Assembly: GCA_028280325.1 (NCBI GenBank)
Contig: JANQLZ010000021.1
Coordinates: 1-64,000 of the forward strand
Origin: Bacillota bacterium
GTDB taxonomy: Bacteria > Bacillota > UBA994 > PWPR01
Length of the DNA stretch: 64,000 nucleotides
Direction of reading: 5' to 3'
Shown here: in pieces, positions 1 to 8,844 of the stretch
Position numbering within the stretch: the first letter of the stretch is position 1
How the letters are laid out: every line of letters begins with the position of its first letter
The notes under the pieces: model-generated
Told to the model about the DNA's origin: nothing
Databases searched by the model: none
The model's input: the letters and a program-made list of their open reading frames with translations, nothing else
Position numbers and translations under genes: made by a program

Positions 1-360
1 GAATTTGAAGGTGACAAGTATTTCCCTGCTGAAATTCATTTGATTCTACATATCGCCACATGTGAGGAAAACTCAAAGAACCTGACAAAGATTGGCCAAT
101 CTCTGGGTATCACCAAAGGTGCCGTCTCACAAATCATTAAGAAGCTGGCAGATAAAGGTAATCTGATTAAAGAAATTGATAACTACAATAAAAACGCGCT
201 GCAATTAAGTTTTACTGAAAAAGGGCAGAGATTACTTGCACTAGGGAGAACGCTTGAACGGAAAGCGTTTAAAGCCCTTGAAACATTATTAACCGACTAT
301 ACACCACCACAAAAAGAGACTATTTTGGATTTTCTTCATAAACTAAACAGCCTGCTATAA
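1..360 (+). CDS. MarR-family transcriptional regulator, 5' end cut by the window
   Basis: The reading frame is open from base 1, so the gene begins upstream of the window; a TTG at 40 is internal and not a real start. The visible 119 residues hold a winged helix-turn-helix: the segment LTKIGQSLGITKGAVSQIIK is a typical recognition helix region, followed by a wing and a C-terminal dimerisation helix. MarR proteins are dimeric DNA-binding repressors that often answer to small phenolic or toxic ligands. A SRPBCC-like gene follows after 46 bp with its own strong ribosome site, so the two may be co-regulated. The family is clear from the pattern; the ligand and targets are not visible. Confidence 0.8.
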   Translation, partial: EFEGDKYFPAEIHLILHIATCEENSKNLTKIGQSLGITKGAVSQIIKKLADKGNLIKEIDNYNKNALQLSFTEKGQRLLALGRTLERKAFKALETLLTDYTPPQKETILDFLHKLNSLL

Positions 361-406
361 AAAATTTTATAATCTGTGTATAGTAGCAATACTCAAGGAG
401 GTAATT

Positions 407-988
407 ATGGTAAAGTACGATACAACAAGATCAGACAAAATTGTTAACAGATTTTTAAGCCTAACTCAAAAATTAGAGCAAATTCGGATGAGTTTTTCAG
501 GCACTTGCGAAACTGATATTGATACCTTTTTTGCATTACTATGTCCGGCCAGAGAAGCAGATTGGATACCAGGATGGAATGCAGAAGTGCTTCATTCAGA
601 CAATGGCGGCAAGACTGCAATAGATTGTATATTTCGAACCGATAAGAGCAATGTTTTTGGAGAGGGCATCTGGATAATTACTGCTGTAGTGAAAAATGAA
701 TATGTAGATTTAGTTCGTGTGCATGAAAATCTGGTAATACATTTGAAAGTTAATGTTAAAGCAAATGATAACGGTACTGTAACCGGAACATGGAATATTG
801 TTGCTTCAGCTTTAAATCAAAAGGGCAATAAGGAAGTAGCAAAGTTAAAAAAACATGTTGATATTAAAAGTGTGCTGCCTAAAATTATTGAACACTATCT
901 AAAAACAGGAAAGCAAATTAAAAAAGCGTCGTTAGGAGTTTCTATTGTGGCAGATAAAGTTAAAAATCTTATATCTTTAGGACACTAA
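407..988 (+). CDS. SRPBCC/START-like ligand-binding protein, hypothetical
   Basis: A 193-residue protein with an ATG placed 7 nt after a perfect AAGGAGGT ribosome site. Residues about 28-130 resemble the SRPBCC (Bet v1/START-like) fold: a short first strand, then CPAREADWIPGW, a phrase common at the start of the hydrophobic cavity in this superfamily, then alternating strands. There is no signal peptide or membrane segment, so it should be cytosolic. It lies just after a MarR-type regulator and may bind or modify a small hydrophobic molecule that the regulator senses; that link is inference from position. The C-terminal 60 residues are Lys-rich helices with no motif I recognise. Confidence 0.6.
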   Translation: MVKYDTTRSDKIVNRFLSLTQKLEQIRMSFSGTCETDIDTFFALLCPAREADWIPGWNAEVLHSDNGGKTAIDCIFRTDKSNVFGEGIWIITAVVKNEYVDLVRVHENLVIHLKVNVKANDNGTVTGTWNIVASALNQKGNKEVAKLKKHVDIKSVLPKIIEHYLKTGKQIKKASLGVSIVADKVKNLISLGH

Positions 989-1053
989 TTCTATGTAAAA
1001 CTCTTGTTCTCCCCGACCAACGTTCTATTCTTTAAAACCCCACCCGGTTATAG

Positions 1054-1059
1054 TATAAT
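1054..1059 (+). promoter_or_regulatory. Possible -10 box for tadA
   Basis: A perfect TATAAT lies about 100 nt before the tadA start, with a weak TTTAAA at 1031-1036 at the correct 17-nt spacing. Between this box and tadA there are two overlapping palindromes. The -35 match is poor, so the assignment is tentative. Confidence 0.35.
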
Positions 1060-1097
1060 AAACGCCAGTACAATGATCTGTTTTGCACAGTAAGCGG

Positions 1098-1127
1098 GTA
1101 CTTAAAGTCTTTAAGTACTCGAGTACT
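1098..1127. repeat. Two overlapping perfect palindromes upstream of tadA
   Basis: Positions 1098-1118 are a 21-nt perfect palindrome (arms GTACTTAAAG and CTTTAAGTAC around one T). Positions 1114-1127 form a second perfect palindrome, AGTACTCGAGTACT, sharing five bases with the first. No T-run follows, so it is not a standard terminator. It could be a dimeric repressor site or a switchable RNA hairpin in the tadA leader. Confidence 0.6.
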
Positions 1128-1160
1128 GAGTAGAATATATCAGCTATGCGGTGATTATAA

Positions 1161-1673
1161 ATGATACTGGGACCCAAGCTAATTGAATACCATGAGAACT
1201 ATATGCGTTTAGCTCTGGCAGCAGCGCAAAGAGCATATGATTTAGGGGAAACCCCTGTCGGGGCGGTGGCTGTCTATCGTGATATGGTTTTGGCCACCAG
1301 CCATAATCGGAGAGAGATTTTACCTGATCCGACGGCTCATGCTGAAATACTGGCGCTGCAAAAAGCAGCACAAGATCTCAATAACTGGCGTTTGACAGAC
1401 GTTACGCTCTATGTTACACTTGAACCCTGTATCATGTGTGCTGGAGCAATTCTTCAGGCTCGTTTGGGTCGACTGGTTTTTGGAGCATATGACCCAAAAG
1501 CCGGGGCAGTTGGTTCAGTCACAGATATAATTAGAACGCCACTTTTCCCCAATAATACTGAGGTATTGGGCGGAATTCTGGCTGACAGAAGCAGTGAATT
1601 GCTGAGCAATTTTTTTGCAGATAAACGGAGAGATGGCCGAGAGGTCGAAGGCGCTCGTTTGGAAGGCGAGTGA
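1161..1673 (+). CDS. tadA: tRNA-specific adenosine deaminase TadA (A34 to inosine)
   Basis: TadA deaminates adenosine 34 of tRNA-Arg(ACG) to inosine in the cytosol. The zinc and catalytic residues are present: His60 and Glu62 in TAHAEIL, and Cys90 and Cys93 in PCIMCAGA. Length (170 aa) is in the family range. The start ATG at 1161 has no good ribosome site; the in-frame ATG at 1203 would remove part of helix 1, so 1161 is preferred. The odd feature is the 3' end: the frame runs into the tRNA-Ser gene, the last 15 residues are encoded by tRNA sequence, and the TGA stop (1671-1673) lies in the anticodon arm. The order tadA, tRNA-Ser, SRP RNA matches the Firmicute arrangement. Confidence 0.93.
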   Translation: MILGPKLIEYHENYMRLALAAAQRAYDLGETPVGAVAVYRDMVLATSHNRREILPDPTAHAEILALQKAAQDLNNWRLTDVTLYVTLEPCIMCAGAILQARLGRLVFGAYDPKAGAVGSVTDIIRTPLFPNNTEVLGGILADRSSELLSNFFADKRRDGREVEGARLEGE

Positions 1674-1716
1674 ACGTATCCACGTTCCGTGGGTTCGAAT
1701 CCCACTCTCTCCGCCA
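1627..1716 (+). tRNA. tRNA-Ser (anticodon GGA)
   Basis: A 90-nt class II tRNA with encoded CCA at 1714-1716. The acceptor stem pairs GGAGAGA (1627-1633) with TCTCTCC before the discriminator G. The anticodon loop TTGGAAG sits on a stem CTCGT/GCGAG and gives GGA. A long variable arm (CGTATCCACG region) and the T loop GGTTCGAATCC are present. It overlaps the last 47 nt of tadA in the same orientation. Confidence 0.96.
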
Positions 1717-1730
1717 TAGTTTTCAAGTTT

Positions 1731-1998
1731 GTCGTGCTAGGTGGGGAGTTAGCGGTGCCCTCAACCTGCAATCCGCTACAGCAGGGCTGAATACTTACAA
1801 TGAGGCTTGTATTTGTGAGGCTTGACCCAGGCAAGTGGTGCTGACAGTTGGGTCCGACGCAACAGGAATCTGTGAACCCCGTCAGGTCCGGAAGGAAGCA
1901 GCGGTAAGCGGACACTCTTGTGTGCCGTGGGGTTGCCTGATTCGAGCTAACTACTTGGGTAACACTTGGAAGTATATTGTCGAATGTAAGGCACGGCA
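1731..1998 (+). ncRNA. ffs: Signal recognition particle RNA, large bacterial type with Alu domain
   Basis: The 5' GTCGTGC pairs with the 3' GCACGGC, enclosing about 268 nt, the size of the Bacillus/Clostridium-type SRP RNA. The conserved S-domain tip GTCCGGAAGGAAGCAGC is at about 1886-1902, where Ffh binds. The 5' part (GTGCTAGGTGGGGAG) matches the usual Alu-domain start. It acts with Ffh and FtsY to target nascent membrane proteins. In related genomes dnaX follows directly; here dnaX is 54 kb downstream. Confidence 0.95.
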
Positions 1999-2035
1999 TT
2001 TAATTTTATTATAAAACATTTAAAAACCGTCAATT

Positions 2036-2066
2036 AAAAATGAACCAGTATTGGTTCATTTTTTTG
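2036..2066 (+). terminator. Rho-independent terminator after the SRP RNA
   Basis: Hairpin AATGAACCA-GTA-TTGGTTCATT followed by a run of seven T. Adjacent A-runs mean it could also act for minus-strand transcripts reading out of the HEAT gene. Confidence 0.8.
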
Positions 2067-2121
2067 TTTTAAATTTACGAGGTAACGATTGCTATAGCAG
2101 AGTGTTTTTAAGTATCAGCTA

Positions 2122-2766
2122 TTAATCTGAATACTTTTTGATGAACTTCCGAGCAGCAGCACTGGCCTTTGCTCTCGGATTTTCTAATTGTCTTGTCACA
2201 AAATCCATGATCTCATTTTTACTCGATGCTTTGTCATAGAGCATATAAAACGCATTGATTGCTGCCTGATAAGCGACGTTTTTACACTCAGATGATACCT
2301 CTCCTTTATATATATAAGTTGCTCCATCCACTTTTAATATAGCAGCTACTATTCTGTCAATAAGCTCTGGCAAATTCTCCGCTATTCGGACACTGCTTCC
2401 CATCACATTACCTGCTGCAGCTATCTGGGGACCTTTAATAAAGGAGTAGTATTTTTTAAAGGTTGCTGCAAACTTACCATTTACATCCACAGCTGTAAGG
2501 TTGGCTATGGTTAGAATAGCCCCCCATTTTAAGAAGCTGTTCTCCGAATCCAGCAGCTCTACAAAGAAGTCGAAATAGGGGTAGATTAATTCTGGATGCT
2601 TTTCACTCACTAATCGAAGAGTTTTTTCGCAGCCAAACTTAATGCTTCCTTTTTCAGTTTTTATAGTGTCAATTAGCAAAGCGATATTGCCCCTGTCATT
2701 AATTGCATCTTGAACAATGACTTCCATATCGGTCTTTTGCATCATCTTACTCAATATTGTTTCCAT
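2122..2766 (-). CDS. HEAT-repeat-like helical protein, hypothetical
   Basis: A 214-residue cytosolic protein made of helical pairs resembling HEAT/ARM repeats: segments such as LIYPYFDFFVELLDSENSFLKW and GAILTIANLTAV have the usual pattern of a helix, a short turn and a helix with small residues at the packing positions. I chose the ATG at 2766 because AGGAG lies 7 nt before it; a longer frame to 2820 has no ribosome site. HEAT proteins are usually binding scaffolds and no catalytic motif is visible. It stands alone on the minus strand between the SRP RNA and the lipoate ligase gene. Function unknown. Confidence 0.7.
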   Translation of the reverse strand: METILSKMMQKTDMEVIVQDAINDRGNIALLIDTIKTEKGSIKFGCEKTLRLVSEKHPELIYPYFDFFVELLDSENSFLKWGAILTIANLTAVDVNGKFAATFKKYYSFIKGPQIAAAGNVMGSSVRIAENLPELIDRIVAAILKVDGATYIYKGEVSSECKNVAYQAAINAFYMLYDKASSKNEIMDFVTRQLENPRAKASAAARKFIKKYSD

Positions 2767-3022
2767 ATTAATTCTCCTATGCCACAGGAATATAATCTGA
2801 GGGTTGTGATATAACCTCAATAAGCATGCCTAATACCCCTCTATTATCCATTATACAATACGTCATTAGATATTTAAATTCAGTTGACTTTTTTGATTAA
2901 GCTATCTAGAGCTTTCGGAGAATTTTTACTTGTCATATCCAATCAAGGCTCCAGTTAAACAACATGAGTTAACACACTGAAAGTCAGGCAATAACTCCGC
3001 ATACAATCTCTGCCTAGTTCTT

Positions 3023-4000
3023 CTAAGCAAAAAAACCTTTTGTAAATTCTGTTATTGTGATCTTGGAGAAATAGTCACTGATATTAAGGTCACTAAGGGC
3101 CGAAACTATCGCCTCAGCGCTATAATCAATATTCTTTAAGGTGTTTTCAATTTCATTTATATCTTTTGTGCCAAAAAAATCTCCAAAGAATTTAACACTT
3201 TTAATGACTCCTTTTTTTACATCAACATAGAACTCAATTGTGCCACCATCGTATTTTAGCTCATTATGTACGGTGTAAGATGGTGATTTACCATAGGTCC
3301 AATCCCAGGTATTATACTTGTTTTTAACCAATACATTGATTTGCTTTTTATCAACCTCAGTTAGAAGATATCTTTGTTTATCATTACTTATTACCTGTTT
3401 CGCTATCAAGTCAATAAACTGTTCGATAGTCAGGGGTGTCTCCAGATGGCTGGCGATATTAGTTACCCGGCTCTTAACAGATTTAATCCCTTTGCTTTGG
3501 TACTTGGAGGGTTTAACTTTCAGGGCAGCTGATAAATCATTAATATTGGCAGAAAACATCAATGTGCCATGATGCAGAGTTTTACTTTTGTGGTGATACT
3601 GAGCATTGCCAGAAAATTTTTTGCCGTCGATGGTTAAGTCATTTCTACCTGTGAATTTAGCATTAATATTTACGTTCAATAAAGCATCAATTATAGGGGT
3701 CGTAAACGATCTGAAATCTATACCTTCATGCCCAGCACGTTTAGTAATAAAACAAAAATTGAGATTACCCAAATCGTGAAAGACAGCCCCACCTCCTGAT
3801 AGTCTCCTCACTACCGGAATCTTACGGGTATTAACGTACTCATAGTTTATTTCCGCCAGGGTGTTTTGGTTTTTTCCGACAATTATACTCGGTGAATTGC
3901 GGTACAAATAAAACATGTCTTCAGCAAAATTATGTAAAATATATTCTTCAGTGGCGATATTAAAATAAGGATTGAAGGTTTCACTTACTAAAAATAACAT
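3023..4000 (-). CDS. lplA: Lipoate-protein ligase A
   Basis: A 325-residue enzyme that activates lipoate with ATP and transfers it to a lysine of lipoyl domains. The signature RRLSGGGAVFHDLGNLNF (about residues 66-83) binds lipoyl-AMP, and a downstream K-F-T/S-GNAQ motif (GKKFSGNAQYHHK) supplies the catalytic lysine region. Length matches LplA with its C-terminal accessory domain. ATG at 4000 has AAGGGGG eight bases upstream; the TTG at 4006 would sit too close to it. The gene is divergent from the glycine cleavage operon, whose GcvH needs lipoylation, so a scavenging route supplying that operon is likely. No lipoate synthase gene is seen in the window. Confidence 0.93.
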   Translation of the reverse strand: MLFLVSETFNPYFNIATEEYILHNFAEDMFYLYRNSPSIIVGKNQNTLAEINYEYVNTRKIPVVRRLSGGGAVFHDLGNLNFCFITKRAGHEGIDFRSFTTPIIDALLNVNINAKFTGRNDLTIDGKKFSGNAQYHHKSKTLHHGTLMFSANINDLSAALKVKPSKYQSKGIKSVKSRVTNIASHLETPLTIEQFIDLIAKQVISNDKQRYLLTEVDKKQINVLVKNKYNTWDWTYGKSPSYTVHNELKYDGGTIEFYVDVKKGVIKSVKFFGDFFGTKDINEIENTLKNIDYSAEAIVSALSDLNISDYFSKITITEFTKGFFA

Positions 4001-4122
4001 GATCAAGCCCCCTTAAAGCTATTGTACTGATTATAGATAATAAGCAATGCAGTTAGCAAGGCTAAATATGTTAATCACTGATCAGATCGTTAATCTGTTT
4101 ATCGTGTAAACAGTCTTTCCTA

Positions 4123-4151
4123 TTGTAATTTATCATAATTTATCCTATAAT
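4123..4151 (+). promoter_or_regulatory. SigA-type promoter of the glycine cleavage operon
   Basis: TTGTAA at 4123-4128 and TATAAT at 4146-4151 are separated by 17 nt. Transcription would start a few bases before the glycine riboswitch, exactly where a leader should begin. Confidence 0.75.
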
Positions 4152-4171
4152 ATTAATAATTTTATAGACAC

Positions 4172-4390
4172 TAGATGAAGGTAGCGAGAGATATCTATTG
4201 TAGATAGCCGAAGAGGTAAGGTAATATACTGCCAGTATTTTACTGAAACTTTCAGGCCCCAGGATCGTTACTGGATGGACTTCTGGAAAGCTAATGACAT
4301 TGGTATTTCATTGTCTAATTAGAACCGAAGGAGCAATATCAGTTGCTGATAGAATCTCTCAGGTAAAAATACAGAGGATAAGATGGCGCG
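4172..4390 (+). ncRNA. Tandem glycine riboswitch
   Basis: Two consecutive glycine aptamers. The first shows GCCGAAGAGGTAA (about 4207-4219) and CTGAAACTTTCAGG (about 4243-4256); the second shows ACCGAAGGAGCAA (4324-4336) and AATCTCTCAGGTAAAAATACAGAGG (split here as AATCTCTCAGG then ACAGAGG, about 4353-4377). They are joined by the usual short linker containing TTCTGGAAAGC. It lies between a strong promoter and gcvT, so glycine should turn on the operon for its own breakdown. I could not identify a clear intrinsic terminator between the second aptamer and gcvT, so control may act on translation. Confidence 0.92.
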
Positions 4391-4499
4391 TCGCTTTTGT
4401 GTGCAGTCTTGTCCTTTTATTGTACCTGAGATTATTTGGAACTTAAAAAGCATAATTATTGAGTACTTGTGTAATTTAAACTTAGTAAGGAGGCGTAAA

Positions 4500-5606
4500 A
4501 TGGGAGGCAAAAGAACACCGCTTTACGGTATTTACCAAAAATATCAGGGTAAGGTTATTGATTATTCTGGCTGGGAACTTCCGGTGCAGTTTACAGGCAT
4601 CACTTCAGAACATTTGGCCGTACGCCAGGCAGCTGGTTTGTTTGATGTCAGCCATATGGGAGAAATAACAGTCAGTGGAAATGATGCTGAGGGTTTTCTG
4701 CAGTACATTTTAACCAATGATGTCACAGCAATGAATGATAATGATGTAATCTATTCATTCATGTGTTACGAAAACGGAGGAGTTGTCGATGACTTACTGG
4801 CATATAAATACGATAAAACTGCGTTTCTATTGGTAGTCAACGCCAGCAATACAGTAAAGGACTACGACTGGCTAGTTAAGCATGCCAGTGGTTACGATGT
4901 TGAGATATCTGACATAAGCCACCAAACAGCTGAACTGGCTCTACAAGGCCCCAAAGCTGAGGAGATCTTGCAAAAGCTAACGGACCAGGATTTAAACAGC
5001 GTCGGCTTTTTTCAGTTCCGTGATAATGTCGATGTGCAGGGCATTGCCTGCTTAATATCCCGGACCGGCTATACCGGTGAGGATGGATTTGAGATCTACA
5101 CCGATAATGAATTAGCCATAAAATTATGGGAGCTGTTGATGGATGCCGGCCAGGATTTAGGGCTCAAAGCCGCCGGCCTCGGTAGCAGAGATACCCTGCG
5201 ATTTGAGGCTGCGCTACCGCTGTACGGCCAGGAACTCACGGAGCAGATTACTCCGTTAGAGGCTGGTTTAGGCTACTTTGTCAAACTGGACAAAGATTTT
5301 ATTGGCAAAAACGCTCTCGTGCAGCAGAAGAAAGCCGGATTAAAACGAAAACTGGTCGGCTTTGAGTTACTGGAAAAGGGAATAGCCAGGCATGAGTATC
5401 AGGTAGTTAATCAGGAAAATGAGGATATTGGCTGGGTAACTACTGGCTACAAAGCGCCGTCAGTTGGTAAATCTATTGGCCTGGCACTTGTCAATATCGA
5501 TTATAGTAAGAGAGGTACAATTGTCTTTATCAGGGTCAGAAAAAAGCTTGTTAAAGCCAAAGTAATCAGCAAAAAATTTTACAGCAAAAACTACAAAAAA
5601 ATATAG
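4500..5606 (+). CDS. gcvT: Aminomethyltransferase, glycine cleavage T-protein
   Basis: A 368-residue protein that takes the aminomethyl group from GcvH, releases ammonia and forms methylene-tetrahydrofolate. Family motifs are visible: FDVSHMGEI near residue 50, the folate-site RTGYTGEDGFEIY near 190, and GLGSRDTLRFEAALPLYG near 225. The C-terminal barrel ends in a Lys-rich tail. Start ATG at 4500 follows AAGGAGG by 6 nt; an open frame continues upstream to 4383 but covers the riboswitch. First gene of the operon, 12 bp before gcvH. Confidence 0.96.
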   Translation: MGGKRTPLYGIYQKYQGKVIDYSGWELPVQFTGITSEHLAVRQAAGLFDVSHMGEITVSGNDAEGFLQYILTNDVTAMNDNDVIYSFMCYENGGVVDDLLAYKYDKTAFLLVVNASNTVKDYDWLVKHASGYDVEISDISHQTAELALQGPKAEEILQKLTDQDLNSVGFFQFRDNVDVQGIACLISRTGYTGEDGFEIYTDNELAIKLWELLMDAGQDLGLKAAGLGSRDTLRFEAALPLYGQELTEQITPLEAGLGYFVKLDKDFIGKNALVQQKKAGLKRKLVGFELLEKGIARHEYQVVNQENEDIGWVTTGYKAPSVGKSIGLALVNIDYSKRGTIVFIRVRKKLVKAKVISKKFYSKNYKKI

Positions 5607-5618
5607 GGGGTACTTTGT

Positions 5619-6008
5619 ATGATAATCATGGAAAATTGTTTGTACACAAAAGAGCACGAGTGGGTTAGGGTCGATCTGGACACCGTCTTGATTGGTATTA
5701 CAGACTATGCCCAGCATGCTATGGGTGAAATAGTATATGTTGAATTACCCGAGGACGATGCCGCTTATGAGCAGGGTGAGGTTTTTGGAGTAGTGGAGTC
5801 AGTTAAAGCTGCTTCAGATATCTATATGCCGTTGAGCGGCACTGTTATTAAGGTTAATACTGAGCTGGAGGATGACCCTGGGCTGATAAACTCTGACCCC
5901 TACCAAAATTGGATAGTGGGTGTTAAGCTGAATGATTCGAAGCAGCTGGACGGGCTGATGAATGCTGTAGAATACGAACAGTTTTGCAACAGCATCGACT
6001 CAAACTAA
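5619..6008 (+). CDS. gcvH: Glycine cleavage system H protein (lipoyl carrier)
   Basis: A 129-residue lipoyl-domain carrier that shuttles the aminomethyl group among GcvP, GcvT and Lpd. The lipoyl lysine is Lys63 in VESVKAASD, in the usual hairpin followed by IYMPLSG. The N-terminal KEHEWV stretch is typical. ATG at 5619 follows AGGGGG; a second ATG at 5628 is also possible. Likely lipoylated by the ligase encoded divergently upstream. Confidence 0.96.
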   Translation: MIIMENCLYTKEHEWVRVDLDTVLIGITDYAQHAMGEIVYVELPEDDAAYEQGEVFGVVESVKAASDIYMPLSGTVIKVNTELEDDPGLINSDPYQNWIVGVKLNDSKQLDGLMNAVEYEQFCNSIDSN

Positions 6009-6030
6009 AAATCAGATAGGAGGGGTTCAA

Positions 6031-7374
6031 ATGCATCCGTACCTGCCGCATACAAAACAAGATGTTAAGGATATGCTGAAAGTAATTGGAGTAAACAGTA
6101 TTGAACAGCTCTTTGATGATATCCCTGAGAGCATCCGCTTTCAGGGTGAATTGAGTCTGCAAGACTCATTATCTGAGCTGGAGGTTAGTGCTGCAATAAG
6201 TAGTCTGGCAGCTCAGAATCGGGGAACAGACCAGCTGGCCTGCTTTTTAGGTGCTGGTGCGTATGATCATTACATTCCCAGCATTGTCAGGCATATTGCC
6301 GGTCGCTCAGAGTTTTACACGGCCTATACGCCTTATCAACCGGAGGTGAGTCAGGGCTCTCTGCAGGTAATTTTTGAGTATCAAACGATGATTTCGGAGC
6401 TAACAGGCCTGCCGGTAGCCAATGCCTCCCATTATGACGGAGCGACTGCCTGTGCTGAAGCTGCCTTTATGGCTCAGTCCAGCACCAGGCGAAAAAATAT
6501 AATTGTTTCACAAACAGTCAATCCTCAAACCAGAAAAGTACTCAAAACGTATCTCAAGTTCAAAGGATTGAATCTGATTGAGGTGGCTGAAAATAACGGC
6601 AGTACTGATGTCGAGCAAATGAAAGCTGCAATTGACCGGGATACAGCAGCTGTCATTATGCAAAGCCCCAATTTTCTGGGGATTATTGAAGACATAGCTG
6701 AAATTGAGCAGGCGGTTCATGCTGAGAAAGGATTATTAATCCTCAGCGTTGACCCAATCTCGCTGGCAATCCTGAAGAGCCCTGGTGAATTGGGTGCGGA
6801 TATTGCAGTGGGTGAGGGCCAGTCTTTAGGCAATACCCTTTCCTTTGGCGGTCCTTATCTGGGATTTATTGCTACTACCAAAAAGCTGATGCGCAAATTA
6901 CCGGGAAGAATCGCTGGGCAAACGGTGGATGCCAACGATAAGCGGGGGTTTGTCTTAACCATGCAGGCTCGAGAGCAGCATATCAGAAGGGCCAGAGCTA
7001 CCTCCAATATAACTTCCAATCAGGCTCTCAATGCCTTAATGGCGGCAGCCTACTTAGTGACAATGGGCAAACAGGGTTTGGTAGAGGTAGCTTCATTGTG
7101 TGTTAAAAAAGCTCATTACACGGCCCGTCAAATTGCCCGGTTGCCCGGTTACAGCCTGTTATTCGACAAACCTTTCTTTAAGGAATTCGCTGTTCAGGGT
7201 AAAGTAGAAATTCCTGAGTTGAATGACAAACTGCTGCAGGCCGATATTTTAGGGGGATATGACCTCAGCCAGGAATATCCTCAGTATCCCAACTCAATGC
7301 TTTTATGTGTAACAGAAAAGAGGACTAAGGCAGAGATAGACAAGCTGGTATCTGAGATGGAGGGAGCATTATGA
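6031..7374 (+). CDS. gcvPA: Glycine dehydrogenase (decarboxylating) subunit 1
   Basis: The N-terminal half of split P-protein, 447 residues, typical of Firmicutes and other bacteria with two-subunit P-protein. Visible motifs include [15 protein letters not shown] near 70, the [14 protein letters not shown] loop near 93-106, and the [16 protein letters not shown] region near 315. It pairs with GcvPB to form the PLP enzyme that decarboxylates glycine and passes the aminomethyl group to GcvH. AGGAGGGG precedes the ATG. Its last codons overlap gcvPB by four bases (ATGA), suggesting translational coupling for equal subunit amounts. Confidence 0.96.
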   Translation: MHPYLPHTKQDVKDMLKVIGVNSIEQLFDDIPESIRFQGELSLQDSLSELEVSAAISSLAAQNRGTDQLACFLGAGAYDHYIPSIVRHIAGRSEFYTAYTPYQPEVSQGSLQVIFEYQTMISELTGLPVANASHYDGATACAEAAFMAQSSTRRKNIIVSQTVNPQTRKVLKTYLKFKGLNLIEVAENNGSTDVEQMKAAIDRDTAAVIMQSPNFLGIIEDIAEIEQAVHAEKGLLILSVDPISLAILKSPGELGADIAVGEGQSLGNTLSFGGPYLGFIATTKKLMRKLPGRIAGQTVDANDKRGFVLTMQAREQHIRRARATSNITSNQALNALMAAAYLVTMGKQGLVEVASLCVKKAHYTARQIARLPGYSLLFDKPFFKEFAVQGKVEIPELNDKLLQADILGGYDLSQEYPQYPNSMLLCVTEKRTKAEIDKLVSEMEGAL

Positions 7375-8828
7375 TTGAGTATAACAAACTAATATTTGAG
7401 TTGTCACAGCCAACCCGTCAGGCTTATATGCTTCCGCCATGCGATGTGCAAATGGAAGAGGCAGCTGAGTTGCTGCCAGAAAAGTTCTTACGCCAGCAAG
7501 CGCCCGCTTTGCCGGAGGTCAGTGAATTGGACGCGGTCAGGCATTTCACGTTGCTGTCCAATAAAAACTACGGTATTGACACCGGATTTTATCCGTTGGG
7601 GTCCTGTACAATGAAGTACAATCCCAAAATTAACGAGAATTTGGCATCAATGCCTGGCTTTACTTCGCTGCATCCGCTTCAGCCAGAGGAAACAGTGCAG
7701 GGAGCTCTGAAAATAATGTATGAGCTACAGAATATATTGGCAGAAATATCTGGTATGGCCCGAGTAAGTCTGCAGCCAGCCGCCGGCTCACAAGGTGAGC
7801 TGACTGGTTTAATGATCATCAAAGCCTACCATCAGCAATGTGGCCAAGGTCATCGAAGTAAAATAATTATTCCTGATTCTGCCCATGGTACTAATCCGGC
7901 CAGTGTATCAATGACCGGCTATCAGGCTGTGGAGATAAAATCCAATGCTCAGGGCACGGTTGATTTGGCCGAGCTCAAAGCTGTCTTGGATAGCGATACG
8001 GCCGGGCTGATGTTGACCAATCCCAATACCCTAGGGCTGTTTGAGCAGGATATTGTGGAAATCGCCAGGCTTGTCCATGAATGCGGTGGATTGCTTTATT
8101 ATGATGGTGCTAATATGAACGCTAACCTGGGGATAACTCGCCCCGGAGATATGGGTTTTGATATTGTTCATTATAATCTACACAAAACCTTCAGCACCCC
8201 TCACGGTGGAGGTGGTCCTGGCAGCGGTCCGGTAGGTGTGGTCGACAAATTGGTAGAATTTTTACCCATGCCCTGGGTTGTAATAAAAGACGGAAAATAT
8301 GTTTTAGACAGCTCTGCTGCTCAGTCGATTGGTTCGGTAAAAAGCTTTTATGGAAATTTCGGGATCTTAGTCAGAGCATATGTTTATCTGCTGACTATGG
8401 GTGGTAATGGCCTGAAAAGAGTCAGTGAGCTGGCCGTACTAAACTCCAATTACATGAAAGAGCGGTTAAAAAAGCATTACCGACTGCCGTTTGACCATGT
8501 TTGTAAACACGAATTTGTGTTAGCTGGTATCGGCCCTAATGAGCACGACATAACCACACTTGACATAGCTAAAAGGTTGATTGATTACGGGTATCATCCC
8601 CCAACTATTTATTTTCCATTAATAGTGGACAGTGCCCTGATGATTGAGCCGACAGAGACTGAAAACAAGGAGACCCTAGATGGCTTTATTGATGCGCTGA
8701 TCGCTATCGCCCATGAGGCCATAGAGGACCCTGAAAAGCTGAAAACAGCCCCCCATTGTACGCCAGTCAGCAGGCTGGACGAAGTGAAAGCTGCACGGGA
8801 TTTAGTTCTAAAATATACCAACAGTTAG
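7371..8828 (+). CDS. gcvPB: Glycine dehydrogenase (decarboxylating) subunit 2
   Basis: The PLP-carrying half of P-protein, 485 residues. The PLP lysine is about residue 272 in [19 protein letters not shown], the glycine-rich loop typical for this family. Other landmarks are [12 protein letters not shown] near 78 and SAHGTNPAS near 172. Starts inside the stop of gcvPA. Full length and no defects seen. Followed after 16 bp by lpd. Confidence 0.96.
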   Translation: MIEYNKLIFELSQPTRQAYMLPPCDVQMEEAAELLPEKFLRQQAPALPEVSELDAVRHFTLLSNKNYGIDTGFYPLGSCTMKYNPKINENLASMPGFTSLHPLQPEETVQGALKIMYELQNILAEISGMARVSLQPAAGSQGELTGLMIIKAYHQQCGQGHRSKIIIPDSAHGTNPASVSMTGYQAVEIKSNAQGTVDLAELKAVLDSDTAGLMLTNPNTLGLFEQDIVEIARLVHECGGLLYYDGANMNANLGITRPGDMGFDIVHYNLHKTFSTPHGGGGPGSGPVGVVDKLVEFLPMPWVVIKDGKYVLDSSAAQSIGSVKSFYGNFGILVRAYVYLLTMGGNGLKRVSELAVLNSNYMKERLKKHYRLPFDHVCKHEFVLAGIGPNEHDITTLDIAKRLIDYGYHPPTIYFPLIVDSALMIEPTETENKETLDGFIDALIAIAHEAIEDPEKLKTAPHCTPVSRLDEVKAARDLVLKYTNS

Positions 8829-8844
8829 GTATTGGTAAAACGAA

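Noticed and set aside
1454-1999. 181-codon minus-strand open frame
   Set aside because: It covers the end of tadA, the tRNA-Ser and the SRP RNA; these RNAs are certain, and the translation has no ribosome site or family pattern.
4383-4499. N-terminal extension of gcvT
   Set aside because: It overlaps the end of the glycine riboswitch and lacks a ribosome site; AAGGAGG lies directly before ATG 4500.
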